The notes beneath the pieces are model-generated. The model was not told the origin of the DNA. It worked only from the letters and a program-made list of their open reading frames with translations, and made no database searches. A stretch of DNA of 64,000 nucleotides from Luzula sylvatica (taxonomy: Eukaryota; Streptophyta; Magnoliopsida; Poales; Juncaceae). Made by a program: the position numbers and the translations under genes. The stretch spans positions 46,587,415 to 46,651,414 of the forward strand of contig OX326961.1 in the NCBI GenBank assembly GCA_946800325.1, in the 5' to 3' direction. Below are positions 11,288-22,348 of this stretch, one piece after another (the stretch's first letter is position 1; each line of letters begins with the position of its first letter).

Positions 11288-11900
11288 AAAAAAATCCTTG
11301 GGCATATATACATTGACACATTACATAAAATTTTCGTACAAAACCACATGTCGAGAAAATAAACGGCTTTAAACACTTTAAGCCTATAACACCTAATTCT
11401 ATAACCTATTACATAAACTCTAATACAAGAAAGATTGCTCGATATAATTTTTTTTCACAATTTTCTTCATAAATATGGCATCGATAAACAATGCTTAAAC
11501 CTCGGTTTCTTGAAGACTTCAACGGGACAATAATTGTGAATCGAGAAAAATTTTCTTGATTAAGTTTTGCGTAGGAAATGAGAGTGGATCGGTTAAAACG
11601 AGCGAAACCGTGAGAGCGAATCTTTCGAGATGAATGTGATATGAATGCGAGATGGAATGACCGAGATGGCCGGTATCCGTACCGTGCATCGAACAATTTA
11701 TTGATCCTCGTCATTGAGATTGGATGGATCCGTACCGTACCGTACCGATTGAACCAGTACAACACGGTCAGAGAGAGATAGAGGACCGCAACAATCAATC
11801 GAGTAGAAACGGACCAGCGACTAGTTCTGAATGATAGCGAAATGGCGAGGTATGTTGCGGTTGTCGATCGATCCAAAAATTCAAGGGTCAGAAGCAGATG
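11252..11900 (-). mobile_element. Retroposon 3' end with poly(A) tail on the minus strand
   Basis: A run of about 34 T at 11252-11285 is a poly(A) tail on the minus strand. The following 11400-11560 resembles 59590-59800, which also ends in a T-rich tract; shared blocks include TTACATAAACTCTAATACAA and CCTCGGTTTCTTGAAGAC. A shared 3' region ending in poly(A) suggests a LINE or similar retroposon. A 168-codon minus-strand frame at 11409-11915 shows no recognisable domain and I do not call it a gene. Confidence 0.45.
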
Positions 11901-13225
11901 AGGTCGGTTTCGCACGTATCAAGCCTCTAGGGTTTCTTCGCGTCGAAACCTGAAAATAACAAAAACAACCACACAAGTAGAGGAAGCCACTGTCGCCGGA
12001 CCGAGATTGTCGCCACCAGTAGCTGCCGGCAAGGAACGATCGTCACCACGTCACCTCTTCTTCAACTGCCACGTCACTTCCTCGTCGATCGTCGTGTTGT
12101 CGCGCACCTCACCACGTCGTCACTCCTCCGATCTCCGCGTCTCCGCTACTAGATCGCCAATCTCCTAGGATTTCGCTCTCCTAGGGTTTCGCTCTTCTGT
12201 CGCTTCTTGTTGCGGTGGTTGGAAATTGGGGGAAAATGAAGAAAAAGGAAAAAAAAACTCGCACAAGTGCACTGTCACTGTAACTGATACTGTCGAAACT
12301 GCTACTGTCGCTTCTTGTTGCGGTGGTTGAAGACAGATGGCGCCGGGATCAGATGAGCTCCGACGAACTCAGTGAGAAAGAGGGGTTTTTAGATGGTTAT
12401 CGTTCAGATTGCAAGACAAAACTTAATCGGGTTAAATTGGAACAAATTGGTATTGTCGGTGATGAAATCGGACAATTGAGGTCAAAGGATAACCTGCCGT
12501 GTCGATTTTATGAAGGATCGTCGGAGAAAAAAAAAAAAAAAAAAAAAAAAAAAACGCACAAGACACTGTCACGAGACTGTTACTGTCCAGAGGGAAGGGA
12601 AGTCAGGAAGAACCGATGTCGATCTGCACAGGTCAGATGTTCGTCCGCCCCCTGACGGCCCGAAGGCCCCAGTAGCGAAGGAGATAGTCGGTTCCGGCGA
12701 TTGATGTGGTGAGGAAGCTAGGGTTTCTTGAGTTTCTTGAGGGAGGAGAAAAAACCGAACGCGATATATATTGGAAAAGAAATAAAAAAATGATATTTTA
12801 GAATTATGATTTATTGCAAAGAGGCTAATTTCTTTATAAATTTGAATATGTTTTTAGAAAAATTGGCCCAATAAATAAAATAACTTATGACCAAATATCC
12901 AAAAATTAATCTTGAAATAATTGGACCAAAATAAATAAAGCCCATAAATCTCAGCCTTGTAAACAAAATAAGTTATTAATCCATAACAAAACCCAAACGA
13001 TTTGTTTATTTTGGGCAAACAATGGCGGTATTGAGGACCAAAACACAACCATTTCTCTTTCGTTTCGAACTTTTCTCTCTCTCCGCCTCTCCGATTTAAC
13101 CACAATTCACGCTACCGCCATGTATTAATTCCTCCCTCTTTCTCTCCCAACACCAAAAAAAAAAAATCAAACATAGCAATACCAATCTTACCATTTTTAT
13201 CGAAGCTAAAGAAAAATTAGTAAAT
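11901..13225. other. Mixed intergenic region upstream of the pectinesterase
   Basis: About 11940-12760 is more GC-rich than its surroundings, with CGTC/GTCG-rich stretches that may be retroposon 5' sequence. Two related segments (about 12246-12310 and 12526-12590) each consist of an A-rich run followed by CGCACAAG and ACTGTCAC. The A-run at 12526-12554 is about 29 bases. The last 400 bp before the pectinesterase start are AT-rich with CT tracts and form its presumed promoter and 5' UTR. No reliable gene is seen. Confidence 0.45.
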
Positions 13226-14502
13226 ATGGCGGGGAGATATAGCTACAGCTTTACTATCGTGGTTCTTCTCTCTCTTTGCTCCGTTTTCGGCGGCGTCCTT
13301 GCCGAAACGACGACGAAGAAGAAGGATTTGATCGACGCCCCGTTGCTCAATTCTAAGATCGTTGCCAAAAAGACGTACTTGGTCGGCCCGGAAGAGGAGT
13401 ACAAGTCCGTTCAGTCCGCCATTGATGCCGTGCCAGAAGGAAATTCCGAATGGGTCATTGTTCATGTCAGGACCGGCACTTACAGGTGACCAATTTCTTC
13501 CTGAATTATATCTTTCGTTTCGATTTTTGAATTTCGTTCATTAAAAGCCAGTAAATTTCGATTTGGAACGAAACAGGGAGCAGGTTAAAGTGCCAAAGAA
13601 CAAGCAGTATATATTTTTGAGAGGCAATGGAAAAGGAAAAACAAAAATCGTTTGGGACGAGTGCTCGAAGGACAACACCGAATCCGCTACCTTCACCGTA
13701 GATTCTGACAACTTCGTTGCTTTCGGTATCTCCTTCAAGGTAATTAATTAACAACTCCCTTTCACCACACAAAACACCAAATTAATTTCATTAATCAATT
13801 GAAATGCACGGAATTTAACAGAACGATGCGGAAATGGGGCTTCCGAATAGTCGAACGAACCAATCCGTAGCGGCAAAGGTTTCGGGAGATAAAGTGGCTT
13901 TCTACCATTGCGGGTTCTTCAGCCCTCACAACACTCTGTTCGATCACAAGGGTCGCCATTTTTATGAGAGTTGTTACATTCAAGGAAACATCGACTTTAT
14001 CTTCGGCAAAGGCCAATCTCTCTTCCAGAGTTGCGAGATATTCGTGTTGCCCGATAGGAGAAGCACCATTCACGGGTCCATCACCGCACATAACAGGAAA
14101 TCGAGCGAGGACCCGAGCGGGTTCGTGTTCTTGAAAGGAAAGGTGTACGGAACCGGAGACGTTTATCTGGGTCGTGCCAACGAGGCGTATTCTAGGGTTA
14201 TTTTCGCGAAGACTTATTTGTCGAAGACCATCACTCCTAAGGGATGGACCAACTGGAGTTATCCTGGCAGCACCAAGTAAATTTACATATTTATCATTCG
14301 TTAGGAGAAAATTTATGTTTTTAACTCGTTTGTTTGATTATGTAGGGATTTGATGATAGGAGAGTTTGATTGTCATGGACCGGGTTCGAACCATCAAGAC
14401 CGTGTGGATTGGGCGCGCCAGCTCAGCAAGGACGATGCGGCTCCTTTTGCGAGTATTGATTTTATTAATGGGACTGAGTGGCTGCCGGCTTATTATCAAT
14501 GA
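13226..14502 (+). CDS. Pectinesterase (pectin methylesterase), divergent catalytic motifs
   Basis: Four exons give 344 aa: 13226-13485, 13577-13739, 13822-14276 and 14346-14502, all GT-AG introns with consistent phases. The family de-methylesterifies cell-wall pectin. Residues 1 to about 27 form a hydrophobic signal peptide, and there is no N-terminal PRO inhibitor region, so this is the short type. Visible motifs are GTYRE (84-88), Gln155 in the NQSVA block, DFIFG with the nucleophilic Asp199, and LGRAN (257-261). The usual QDTL is HNTL (177-180), so both Gln and the acid/base Asp are replaced, and LGRPW lacks its Trp. From memory, a clade of predicted plant pectinesterases shares these changes, so they are probably ancestral rather than decay. 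Catalytic activity is uncertain. The frame is intact, so I treat it as a real gene. Confidence 0.9.
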
Positions 14503-14664
14503 TTAATTAATGATTGATGAAAGATTTTAAAGTTAAATTGTATTTATCTCGACGAGAACTATGTAGTAATATCGGGAATAGTGGTAGTAGAATTGGATTG
14601 ATGTGTTCTTTAATGTTATCAAGTGATTTTTTTTATTGATTGGATTGAGTATGAATAAATGTGA

Positions 14665-15160
14665 TAACGATACAAATACATGCATAGCTTATGCATTTCA
14701 TCACTAATTATGATAGTTATTTCTTGCATAAAAACAACATACTAATATGCATAATGCATTAGATACAAATTATGATAGGATTTGTGCATTTAATTGCTAA
14801 ATATGATAGCCACTTCTTGCATGAAAAGATCATACTAATGCAATTAGATACAAATACATGCATGGTTTATGCATTTCATCACAAATTATGATAGTTATTT
14901 CTTACATGAAAACAAATACTATTGCAATAAGATAGAAATACCCATGGCTTATACATTTCATCACTAATTATGATAGCTATTTCTTCCATGAAAACATACT
15001 AATTCTTTCAATGAACAACATACTAGTGCAATTAGACACACAACATACATGCACGACTTGCATATTTGGTCACAAATTATGATAACTATTTCTAGCATGA
15101 AAACAACAAACTAACGTAATAAGATACAAATACACGCATGGCTTATGCATTTCATCATAA
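14665..15160. repeat. Degenerate tandem repeat, about 85-bp unit, 5-6 copies
   Basis: Each unit contains versions of GATACAAATACATGCATGG, ATGCATTTCATCACTAATTATG and ATAGTTATTTCTTGCATGAAAA. The array starts shortly after the pectinesterase gene. Its last partial copy runs right up to the stop codon of the glycine-rich protein on the opposite strand (stop at 15161-15163), so it should form that gene's 3' UTR. Confidence 0.75.
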
Positions 15161-16156
15161 TTAGTGGCCACCGCCACCACCTCCTAATCCTCCGCCACCC
15201 AAACCGCTTCCTGCCCCCAAACCACCACCGGATCCACCACCAGCACCTCCTCCTGCTCCACCACCACCTCCAAATCCACCGCCCCCGCCAAGCCCACCGC
15301 CTCCGCCAGCACCTCCTCCAAATCCGCCACCAGAACCGCCTCCGGCACCACCTCCTAATCCACCCCCACCTCCTGCACCTCCACCTAAACCACCTCCTCC
15401 GCCGGCACCTCCACCTAGTCCAGCACCAAGTCCGCCACCACCTCCAACGCCTAAACCGCCGCCACCACCAAGTCCACCGCCACCGCCACTGCCACCGCCT
15501 AAACCGCCACCGCCACCAAGTCCACCACCACCTCCTAAACCTCCACCATGGCCAATACCTCCACCGAGTCCACCGCCCTTCCCGAAACCACCTCCTATCC
15601 CACCACCAAGTCCACCACCACCTCCTAAACCTCCACCACCACCTAAGCCTCCACCATGACCAATACCACCACCGAGTCCACCGCCCTTCCCAAAACCACC
15701 TCCTATTCCACCACCTAGGCCTCCACCATGTCCAAGTCCTCCGCCAACACCACCGCCTAAACCACCACCATGTCCAAGTCCCCCACCAAGACCGCCCCCT
15801 AAACCGCCACCATGCCCAAGTCCTCCCCCAAGACCACCTCCTAAGCCACCACCTCCCCCTAGCCCACCTCCTATTCCACCGCCTAGGCCTCCTCCATGAC
15901 CAAGTCCTCCGCCAAGGCCACCACCTAAACCACCACCATGACCAAGTCCACCCCCTAGACCACCACCAAGACCTCCGCCAAGTCCCCCGCCATGGCCAAT
16001 GCCACCTCCAAATGCACCACCTAAACCGAGACCACCGCCTAGAAGGCCATTCTTCTCCAAGACTCGACCATCGGCCAACTCAAGAACAAGTATCATGGCC
16101 AGTGCCATGAGCCCCATGGTTGATAACCAACTCAATCCCCTTACAGCCCTCCTCAT
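15161..16156 (-). CDS. Glycine-rich cell-wall structural protein 1
   Basis: A single-exon, 331-aa secreted protein. Residues 1 to about 30 form a signal peptide (hydrophobic core GLMALAMILVLEL, cleavage expected near ADGR). The rest is almost entirely GGGLGGG-type repeats, interspersed with HGG, KGG and FGG units, and contains no folded domain. Such proteins are deposited in plant cell walls, often of vascular tissue. Met1 is preferred because the N-terminal layout and the R(V/F)LEK sequence after the signal peptide align with the paralogue at 19039-19962. An in-frame Met14 is an alternative start. The two genes are a same-strand pair separated by about 2.9 kb holding a family X transposon. 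Confidence 0.85.
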   Translation of the reverse strand: MRRAVRGLSWLSTMGLMALAMILVLELADGRVLEKNGLLGGGLGLGGAFGGGIGHGGGLGGGLGGGLGGGLGHGGGLGGGLGGGLGHGGGLGGGIGGGLGGGGGLGGGLGGGLGHGGGLGGGLGGGLGHGGGLGGGVGGGLGHGGGLGGGIGGGFGKGGGLGGGIGHGGGLGGGGGLGGGGGLGGGIGGGFGKGGGLGGGIGHGGGLGGGGGLGGGGGLGGGSGGGGGLGGGGGLGVGGGGGLGAGLGGGAGGGGGLGGGAGGGGGLGGGAGGGSGGGFGGGAGGGGGLGGGGGFGGGGGAGGGAGGGSGGGLGAGSGLGGGGLGGGGGGH

Positions 16157-16214
16157 TATCTCTTTAAGAAGAGAAAAAATAATAGTGATACAATCCGAAG
16201 TGAAGTATAGTGTT

Positions 16215-16223
16215 CTTATAGAC
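16215..16223 (-). promoter_or_regulatory. TATA box of glycine-rich protein 1
   Basis: The minus strand reads GTCTATAAGAACACTAT about 60 bp upstream of the ATG. The same layout, CTCTATAAGTACGCTAT, occurs upstream of the paralogue. Confidence 0.6.
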
Positions 16224-16672
16224 TAAGATTAAATTATGGTAGTTGGCTTATTTATGATTCACTGGACCAACATTCAGACATGACCAATAAGATCGACACT
16301 CAAGAAGCATATATCCAATTGATGCCTAGCACATTGACGATGTAGCTGTTTAGACTTTAGAGAGCTCACGTGCTTCAATTGTTACATAAAATCAGATATT
16401 ATCATTATTTAATTTCATACAAACACCTTTATTTAAGTACATATAAAAACTTTCCTAATTAATTTACGACCTTTTTATGTTAAATTTCGATATGAATTTT
16501 AGGACACCCACTAGGATTAAATGTCGATATGAATATGAATATGAATTTCAGTCTATCCCTTAAATTACGAAACTTCAGTAGATTTCTAAAGATAACATAT
16601 AATTTTACACAATATATTAACAAACCTTGACTAAGAAAGCAAGTCCCCAAGAAATTATATATATATATATAT

Positions 16673-17539
16673 GGAAAATTTTCAAAAAATCATCTATCTT
16701 TTTTAGATATTCTAAAAAAACTATCTTTTTGGAAACTCCAAAAAAAAATCTCTACCAAACTTTTATTTTCAAATAACCCCCTATAGGGTTAAAACTAATC
16801 ATGGATGATGCTAAAAAAAATTTATGACCAAAATACCCTTATTTTTACATATGTAGTAATTACAAGAATATTTTTGTTATTTTTTATTAATTTTTAAAAA
16901 GTCCTAAATTTCTTTTAGCTCATAATAATTTTATAAAAATAATTATCATATGTTATATTTATATAATTTTAATATTTCATACATTATATATATTTAACTT
17001 TTATATTTTTTTTCCTGAAAAACTAACATAAAATAATAATATGAACAAAAATATTAAAAGAACACCTTGCAAATATTTAAAAATTAAAATATCGTTAAAC
17101 TATTAAAAAAATACATAAAAGAAGAACGAAAATAAAAAAAATAGATGTTTAAAGAAATATATTTATATCAATATATTTTCAAGGTGTTTATTTTATTATT
17201 GTCTGATTTTAGTTTTTCATGAATAATAAATGAAATATTAAAATTATACAAACACAACATTTAATAATTTTATTGTGAATCACTACATGTTAAAAAATAT
17301 TTATAAATTTTCTTAAAACTAATAAAATTAATCGAAAGATAACAAAAAAAAAATTAATTACTACACATGAAAATAGAAGGATATTTTGGTCAAAAAAAAT
17401 TTAACACCATCCATGGTTAGATTTAACATCTATAGGGGGTATTTGAAAATAAAAATTTGGTAGAGGGGTTTTTTGGAGTTTCCAAAAAGATAAGAATTTT
17501 TTTAGAATATCCAAAAAAAATAGGGAGTTTTTGAAAAAA
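16673..17539. mobile_element. Family X long-TIR MULE-like element, copy 3
   Basis: The left arm begins GGAAAATTTTCAAAAAA and runs through GGAAACTCCAAAAAA and CAAATAACCCCCTATAGGG. The right arm is its inverted counterpart, ending near TTTTTGAAAAA. It is about 867 bp and is flanked on both sides by TATATATAT, compatible with a 9-bp TSD but not decisive in a (TA)n tract. No transposase is present. Confidence 0.7.
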
Positions 17540-17577
17540 TATATATATATACGAAGGGGGCTAAACTACTTAATTAA

Positions 17578-17616
<39 letters not shown>

Positions 17617-19038
17617 CAAGCAATTAACTTTAGGCACTGATGAGTACTGACCAGCCATTTAAAGTGTCATAAAGCTTGTGGGACAACAATATATTCGATG
17701 TAAAATCACAATATAAAGAAGAAATTACCTCATGAAGCAGCCTTTTTCTTCTTTCGCTTTAATACATTTGAATTATTTCAAATTTCAAATATATTAGAAT
17801 GGCCAAACAATGGCAACAGTTTATAAACCGCTACGGATGCGATGATATGCCGGCTACAAGCGAAAAATCGAATAACATAAATAAAACAACATCACATGGA
17901 AGATGGTCCTTTGCCGCTAATGAATTACATTTATTTTTCATAAATCACGTACTACTTACTATCTTCATTAGCTTTTTTAGAAAAAACACAAACTATTGAA
18001 ATCTATTATAAACATAGTTTCGATGCATAGTTGCATTTATACATTTAAGCCCTCAGCAAATTTTCAAAAGTATATTCGAATGGGAGTTACATTTTCATTA
18101 TTCCATGTTAAACTTTGTTTAACTTAGCAAAAATATCCAATTATTCCTATAAATACATGAGCATGATATAATTTTTCCATGATATATATAATGCCAAATG
18201 AACATATCCGATTATTCCCATAATTTGTCACTCATGTCTGTAATGACAAATAGTTCCATCATTGAATGCAAAAAAAAAGACAAATAGTTCCATGATTAGA
18301 TTGAAAAGTGCGCAGTCATACATTAACAAATTAAAGTTCTTCGTATTTTACGATGTGAATATAATTTAACACATTAGTAATTAACACATTAATTTATAAT
18401 TTTATATTTTAATTAAATGTCAACTCATAAATTAAAATAATCAAATCATAAATTAAGATATTAATTCATGTATTTATATGTTAATTTTTAAGGTATTAAA
18501 CAATATCCACATCATCAAGATTTTCGAAAAAATTAACTAGAAGATGTACATCATTGCTCTTCTTATAGGAAAACGTTGGATATTTTTTAGTACTTTTCTC
18601 CACAATTCTTGATGAAGTAAATACGATTTAACATTTTAATGTTTAACACATTAATTTGTGATTTGACATTTAAATGAAATGTTAAACTATAAATTAACAT
18701 AGTTAAATCAGAAATTAAAATTTTAAACCAAAGATTTAGACGTAAAATTAAAATTTAAAATTTGTGTCATATCATCAATGACCGTGGGAGAAAGTATTAT
18801 GAGAACATACATCAGTAACATCATTGCTTATTATTATATATTTCGAATTTAAAAGAAACACAAACATTTTCATAATAAATATTCTATATATTAATTCATA
18901 CACAAATATTTTATTTTGTGTAGTTAAAAACAATATAGAATGATATAATATTACAAAATACACGCATTCGATATCGAGCGCTTAAAGCTTCTTCGCATTT
19001 GTTATCTCGGTAAATATTAATATATAAAAAACCATAAT
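17540..19038. other. AT-rich spacer between the glycine-rich protein genes
   Basis: A (TA)n microsatellite occupies about 17577-17613. At about 18340-18560 and 18600-18830 are two AT-rich segments related to 53690-53950. They share ends of the type TTGATGACGTGAATAT in inverted orientation and internal CATTAATTTATAATTT-like blocks, so they are probably old MITEs. A 66-codon frame at 17799-17999 has no recognisable similarity and is not called. Confidence 0.45.
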
Positions 19039-19962
19039 TTAGATTCGGCCCCCGCCGCCCCCTCCAAAACCGCCACCTCCTCCGAATCCACCGCCTCCAG
19101 TTCCGCCTCCCGCACCCCCTCCGGCTCCAAATCCACCTCCTGAACCACCTCCAGCACCGCCGCCACCACCGAATCCACCGCCACCACCAGCACCTCCACC
19201 AGCTCCTCCACCTACACCCCCGCCAAAACCGCCACCTTTACCAAATCCTCCACCCACACCACCACCACTTCCTCCTCCGAAACCACCGCCTCCGCCAACT
19301 CCTCCACCTGAACCGGCACCCCCACCGAAGCCGCCTCCCTTACCAAAACCACCTCCAGCACCACCACCTAGTCCACCGCCTCCGCCGGCACCGCCACCTA
19401 GTCCACCACCTCCACCGGCACCGCCACCTAGTCCACCACCACCGCCGGCACCTCCACCAAGACCACCACCTCCACCAGCCCCGCCACCAAGACCACCACC
19501 GGATCCACCGCCAAGACCACCACCGGCTCCTCCTCCACCACCGGCACCCCCTCCAAGTCCACCTCCTAAACCGCCACCTTTCCCAAATCCACCACCAAGA
19601 CCACCACCGGATCCACCTCCTAAGCCACCACCACCGCCAGCTCCACCTCCTAATCCACCACCACTACCGGCTCCACCTCCTAGGCCACCACCTCCACCAT
19701 GGCCAAGTCCTCCTCCAAGGCCACCACCACCTCCAGCACCTCCTCCAAGGCCACCACCACCACCAGCACCGGCACCGCCACCAAATCCTCCACCTAAACC
19801 AGAACCAAGTCCACCACCACCACCTGCTCCGCCTCCAAATCCGCCTCCACCTCCGAGGTTATCCTTCTCCAAAAACCTCCCTTCCACTACTAATGCAAGA
19901 ACCATTGTTATGGCCAATGCCACGACTCCCAAACGACACAAGCTCTTTGTTGACCTCCCCAT
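19039..19962 (-). CDS. Glycine-rich cell-wall structural protein 2
   Basis: A single-exon, 307-aa secreted protein. A signal peptide (hydrophobic core VVALAITMVLALVV, cleavage near VEGR) is followed by FLEKDNL and then GGGAGGGGGLGG-type repeats to the C-terminus. It uses alanine and serine as well as leucine between glycine runs, unlike paralogue 1, which is richer in HGG. The Met1 start is supported by alignment with the paralogue and a TATA box about 60 bp upstream. A wall-structural role is inferred from the family. Confidence 0.85.
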   Translation of the reverse strand: MGRSTKSLCRLGVVALAITMVLALVVEGRFLEKDNLGGGGGFGGGAGGGGGLGSGLGGGFGGGAGAGGGGGLGGGAGGGGGLGGGLGHGGGGGLGGGAGSGGGLGGGAGGGGGLGGGSGGGLGGGFGKGGGLGGGLGGGAGGGGGAGGGLGGGSGGGLGGGAGGGGGLGGGAGGGGGLGGGAGGGGGLGGGAGGGGGLGGGAGGGFGKGGGFGGGAGSGGGVGGGGGFGGGSGGGVGGGFGKGGGFGGGVGGGAGGGAGGGGGFGGGGGAGGGSGGGFGAGGGAGGGTGGGGFGGGGGFGGGGGGRI

Positions 19963-21570
19963 CTCTGCAGAACTAAATGACGAGATATTTGTGATTCAAG
20001 CAGGACCAAAGCATAGCGTACTTATAGAGTGAGAATTAAATGCTGGTTGTTGGAGCTTTCTCTGCACAAACCGGATTGCTTTTATGAGGATCTGGCAGAA
20101 AAGGCCCACTCCATATAGCAAAAAAGCAAGAAAGTCTTCGTGCCATGCCAACCCACGAATCATTCACAGCGAAGGGACACCTCCATTGTTACTGATAACC
20201 GGGGATGTACTGATGGAGGAGATGATGGTGCCTCCAGTCTTTACGTGAATTGAGAGGACACAAAACCAGCGTTCAACTTCAAAGCGATTCAATGCACACG
20301 CAAACTCTCAACCAACCTACGAGCTGTGTTCCGCTGAGAAGTGAGAACCAATTGGCCCATTGGACCCTCACTTTTCTACGTACTTTAAGCCTTTGCAAAT
20401 TTCATGCACATGCAAAATGGCAAAAGCTAACATGAATAATATGAGGGGAAAATATATCTCTCTTATAAATTAGGGTTCCAAATTCCAATCGATAAATTAA
20501 GCAAATATATTTGATAATACTTCAGAACTAATAACTAATTCGTGAATACCAAAACTATTTTCAGAGACCGAGCATGAAACTTATAATTAAAAAGCAGTTA
20601 GCAACATGTGCGAGGCAAAAATAAGAATTGAATGATATCACATGTAGATTATCAATTATTCTTTAAGTGGACCTCATATGTGCATTTTATTTTCCACGAA
20701 TATACAAACCTCTTTCACATTCAAGATTTTGCAGGCTTATCTCAAATCTGGAGTTCTAAGATTTCCTTGCAGTTAATTAACCATATAAAAATATTATCTA
20801 ATTCATTAATTTTATCATTGAACGTTGCATAAACTATGAGGTTCAAGTGAAATAGTTAGTAAGTTTTCCAAAAAAAAATGTAAAATTATTATAATAATTA
20901 GAGATATTTTATCTTGCCCCACAATTCCCCAAAACCTCAGTGTTATCATGTTTAATTAACATGTTAATCAGCATATAAAGGGCAATTAATTAACATGTAT
21001 AACATGATTAACATATATTAATTAATATAATTTATATGTTAAACACTATGTTAATAAATCATATTAACTAGATCCAACAATTATACAATTCCATACTAAC
21101 CAACTTTAAACATTTTTTCCCGTAAAATATTTTCGTACACAATTACATAAAGAAATTATTTAAATCAATGTTATAATTCTGGTTTATCTACAAAATTTAT
21201 CTAATCATGGAACTATTTGTCTAAATTTAGTCAAGCAAGAGGACGAGGCGTAGAATAGGATTTAGTCAAGCAATGCCCATAAACGAGAGGGTTCCTCGCT
21301 CCATGTCGGTTATTACATGATTTAAATTTATAATTGTAAATCGAAGAAAATAATTAGTATTTTTAACATAATATTAACATTTTCTTTGATAAAAGTGTCA
21401 TTATTTTAGTTATTGATTCAAGATAGTTACTGCTAATATTAATTTATCTAAATAATTTAAATTGACATGTATTTATAGTATATATTATTGTTAGCATGAC
21501 AACGACATTATTATTGTAGACTAAGAATAATAATGTTGTTTATATCAATTGATGAATAGTATATTATGTT
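19963..21570. other. Promoter of glycine-rich protein 2 and AT-rich spacer
   Basis: A TATA box for the minus-strand gene lies at 20021-20029 (CTCTATAAG on the minus strand). The first 450 bp are of mixed composition and probably hold its promoter. The remainder is AT-rich. About 20920-21080 contains TTAATTAACATG-type inverted motifs resembling part of the foldback MITE at 57385-57660. No gene is recognised. Confidence 0.45.
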
Positions 21571-21641
21571 TTGGTGATTATTATATTTTTTTTTGCAAGT
21601 TTTTTATATTTCTTCTATGTGAGTACCATGCCTTTTCACAC
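21571..21641 (+). repeat. Left copy of a 71-bp flanking direct repeat
   Basis: The segment from TTGGTGATTATTATATT to CCTTTTCACAC is repeated almost exactly at 25772-25843, on the other side of the CACTA-like element. This is far longer than the 3-bp TSD of CACTA transposons. Confidence 0.85.
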
Positions 21642-22348
21642 CACTACAACATAACTGGGCATCAGCGACGGTAGAAACCGTCGCTAAAAGTCCAAAAAAC
21701 CGTCGCTAAAAGTGTTTTCCGACGGCCACCCGTCGCTGAAAAACCGTCGCTGAAAGTGGCGTCGCTAATGCCTCTTTCAGCGACGGGCCGTCGCTGATAC
21801 CACTTTCAGCGACGGTAACAGGTCACGGACGGCCCGTCACTGAACGTATCACCGACGGCCCGTCGCTGATACCACTTTCAGCGACGGTAACAGGTCACCG
21901 ACGGCCCGTCGCTGAAAGTGTGTATTAAATTCTGTTAATTTTTATAATTAATAAATTCAATTATTATTAATGAATTACAGATTAATAATTATATTAATCT
22001 TGACAGTATATATTATGGAACAATTTTTATACTTAATTAAATTAAATTATTAATTAATTAATAAGTAATTAATTAATTAATAATACAAAATCATTACTTC
22101 AAATTTTCAACACAAATTAACAACTAACACAAATCATAATTTCGAAATTTCAACACAAATTAATACACAAATCAACACAAATTAATACACAAATCAACAC
22201 AAATTAATACACAAATTTCAACACAAATTAATACACAAATTGAAAATGTTAAAATGGAAGCCACTCCTCGTCATTTTCGTTGTGTTCGAGTTCTTTTTGA
22301 TAGTCGTCTTCGGTGTACTCCAATTGCCCAAATTCGGTCCCTTCTTTG

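Noticed and set aside
15145..16110. Long plus-strand ORF (321 aa, His/Leu/Arg-rich) opposite the first glycine-rich protein
   Set aside because: It is the antisense reading of glycine codons. The minus-strand frame has a signal peptide and a paralogue, while this one has neither.
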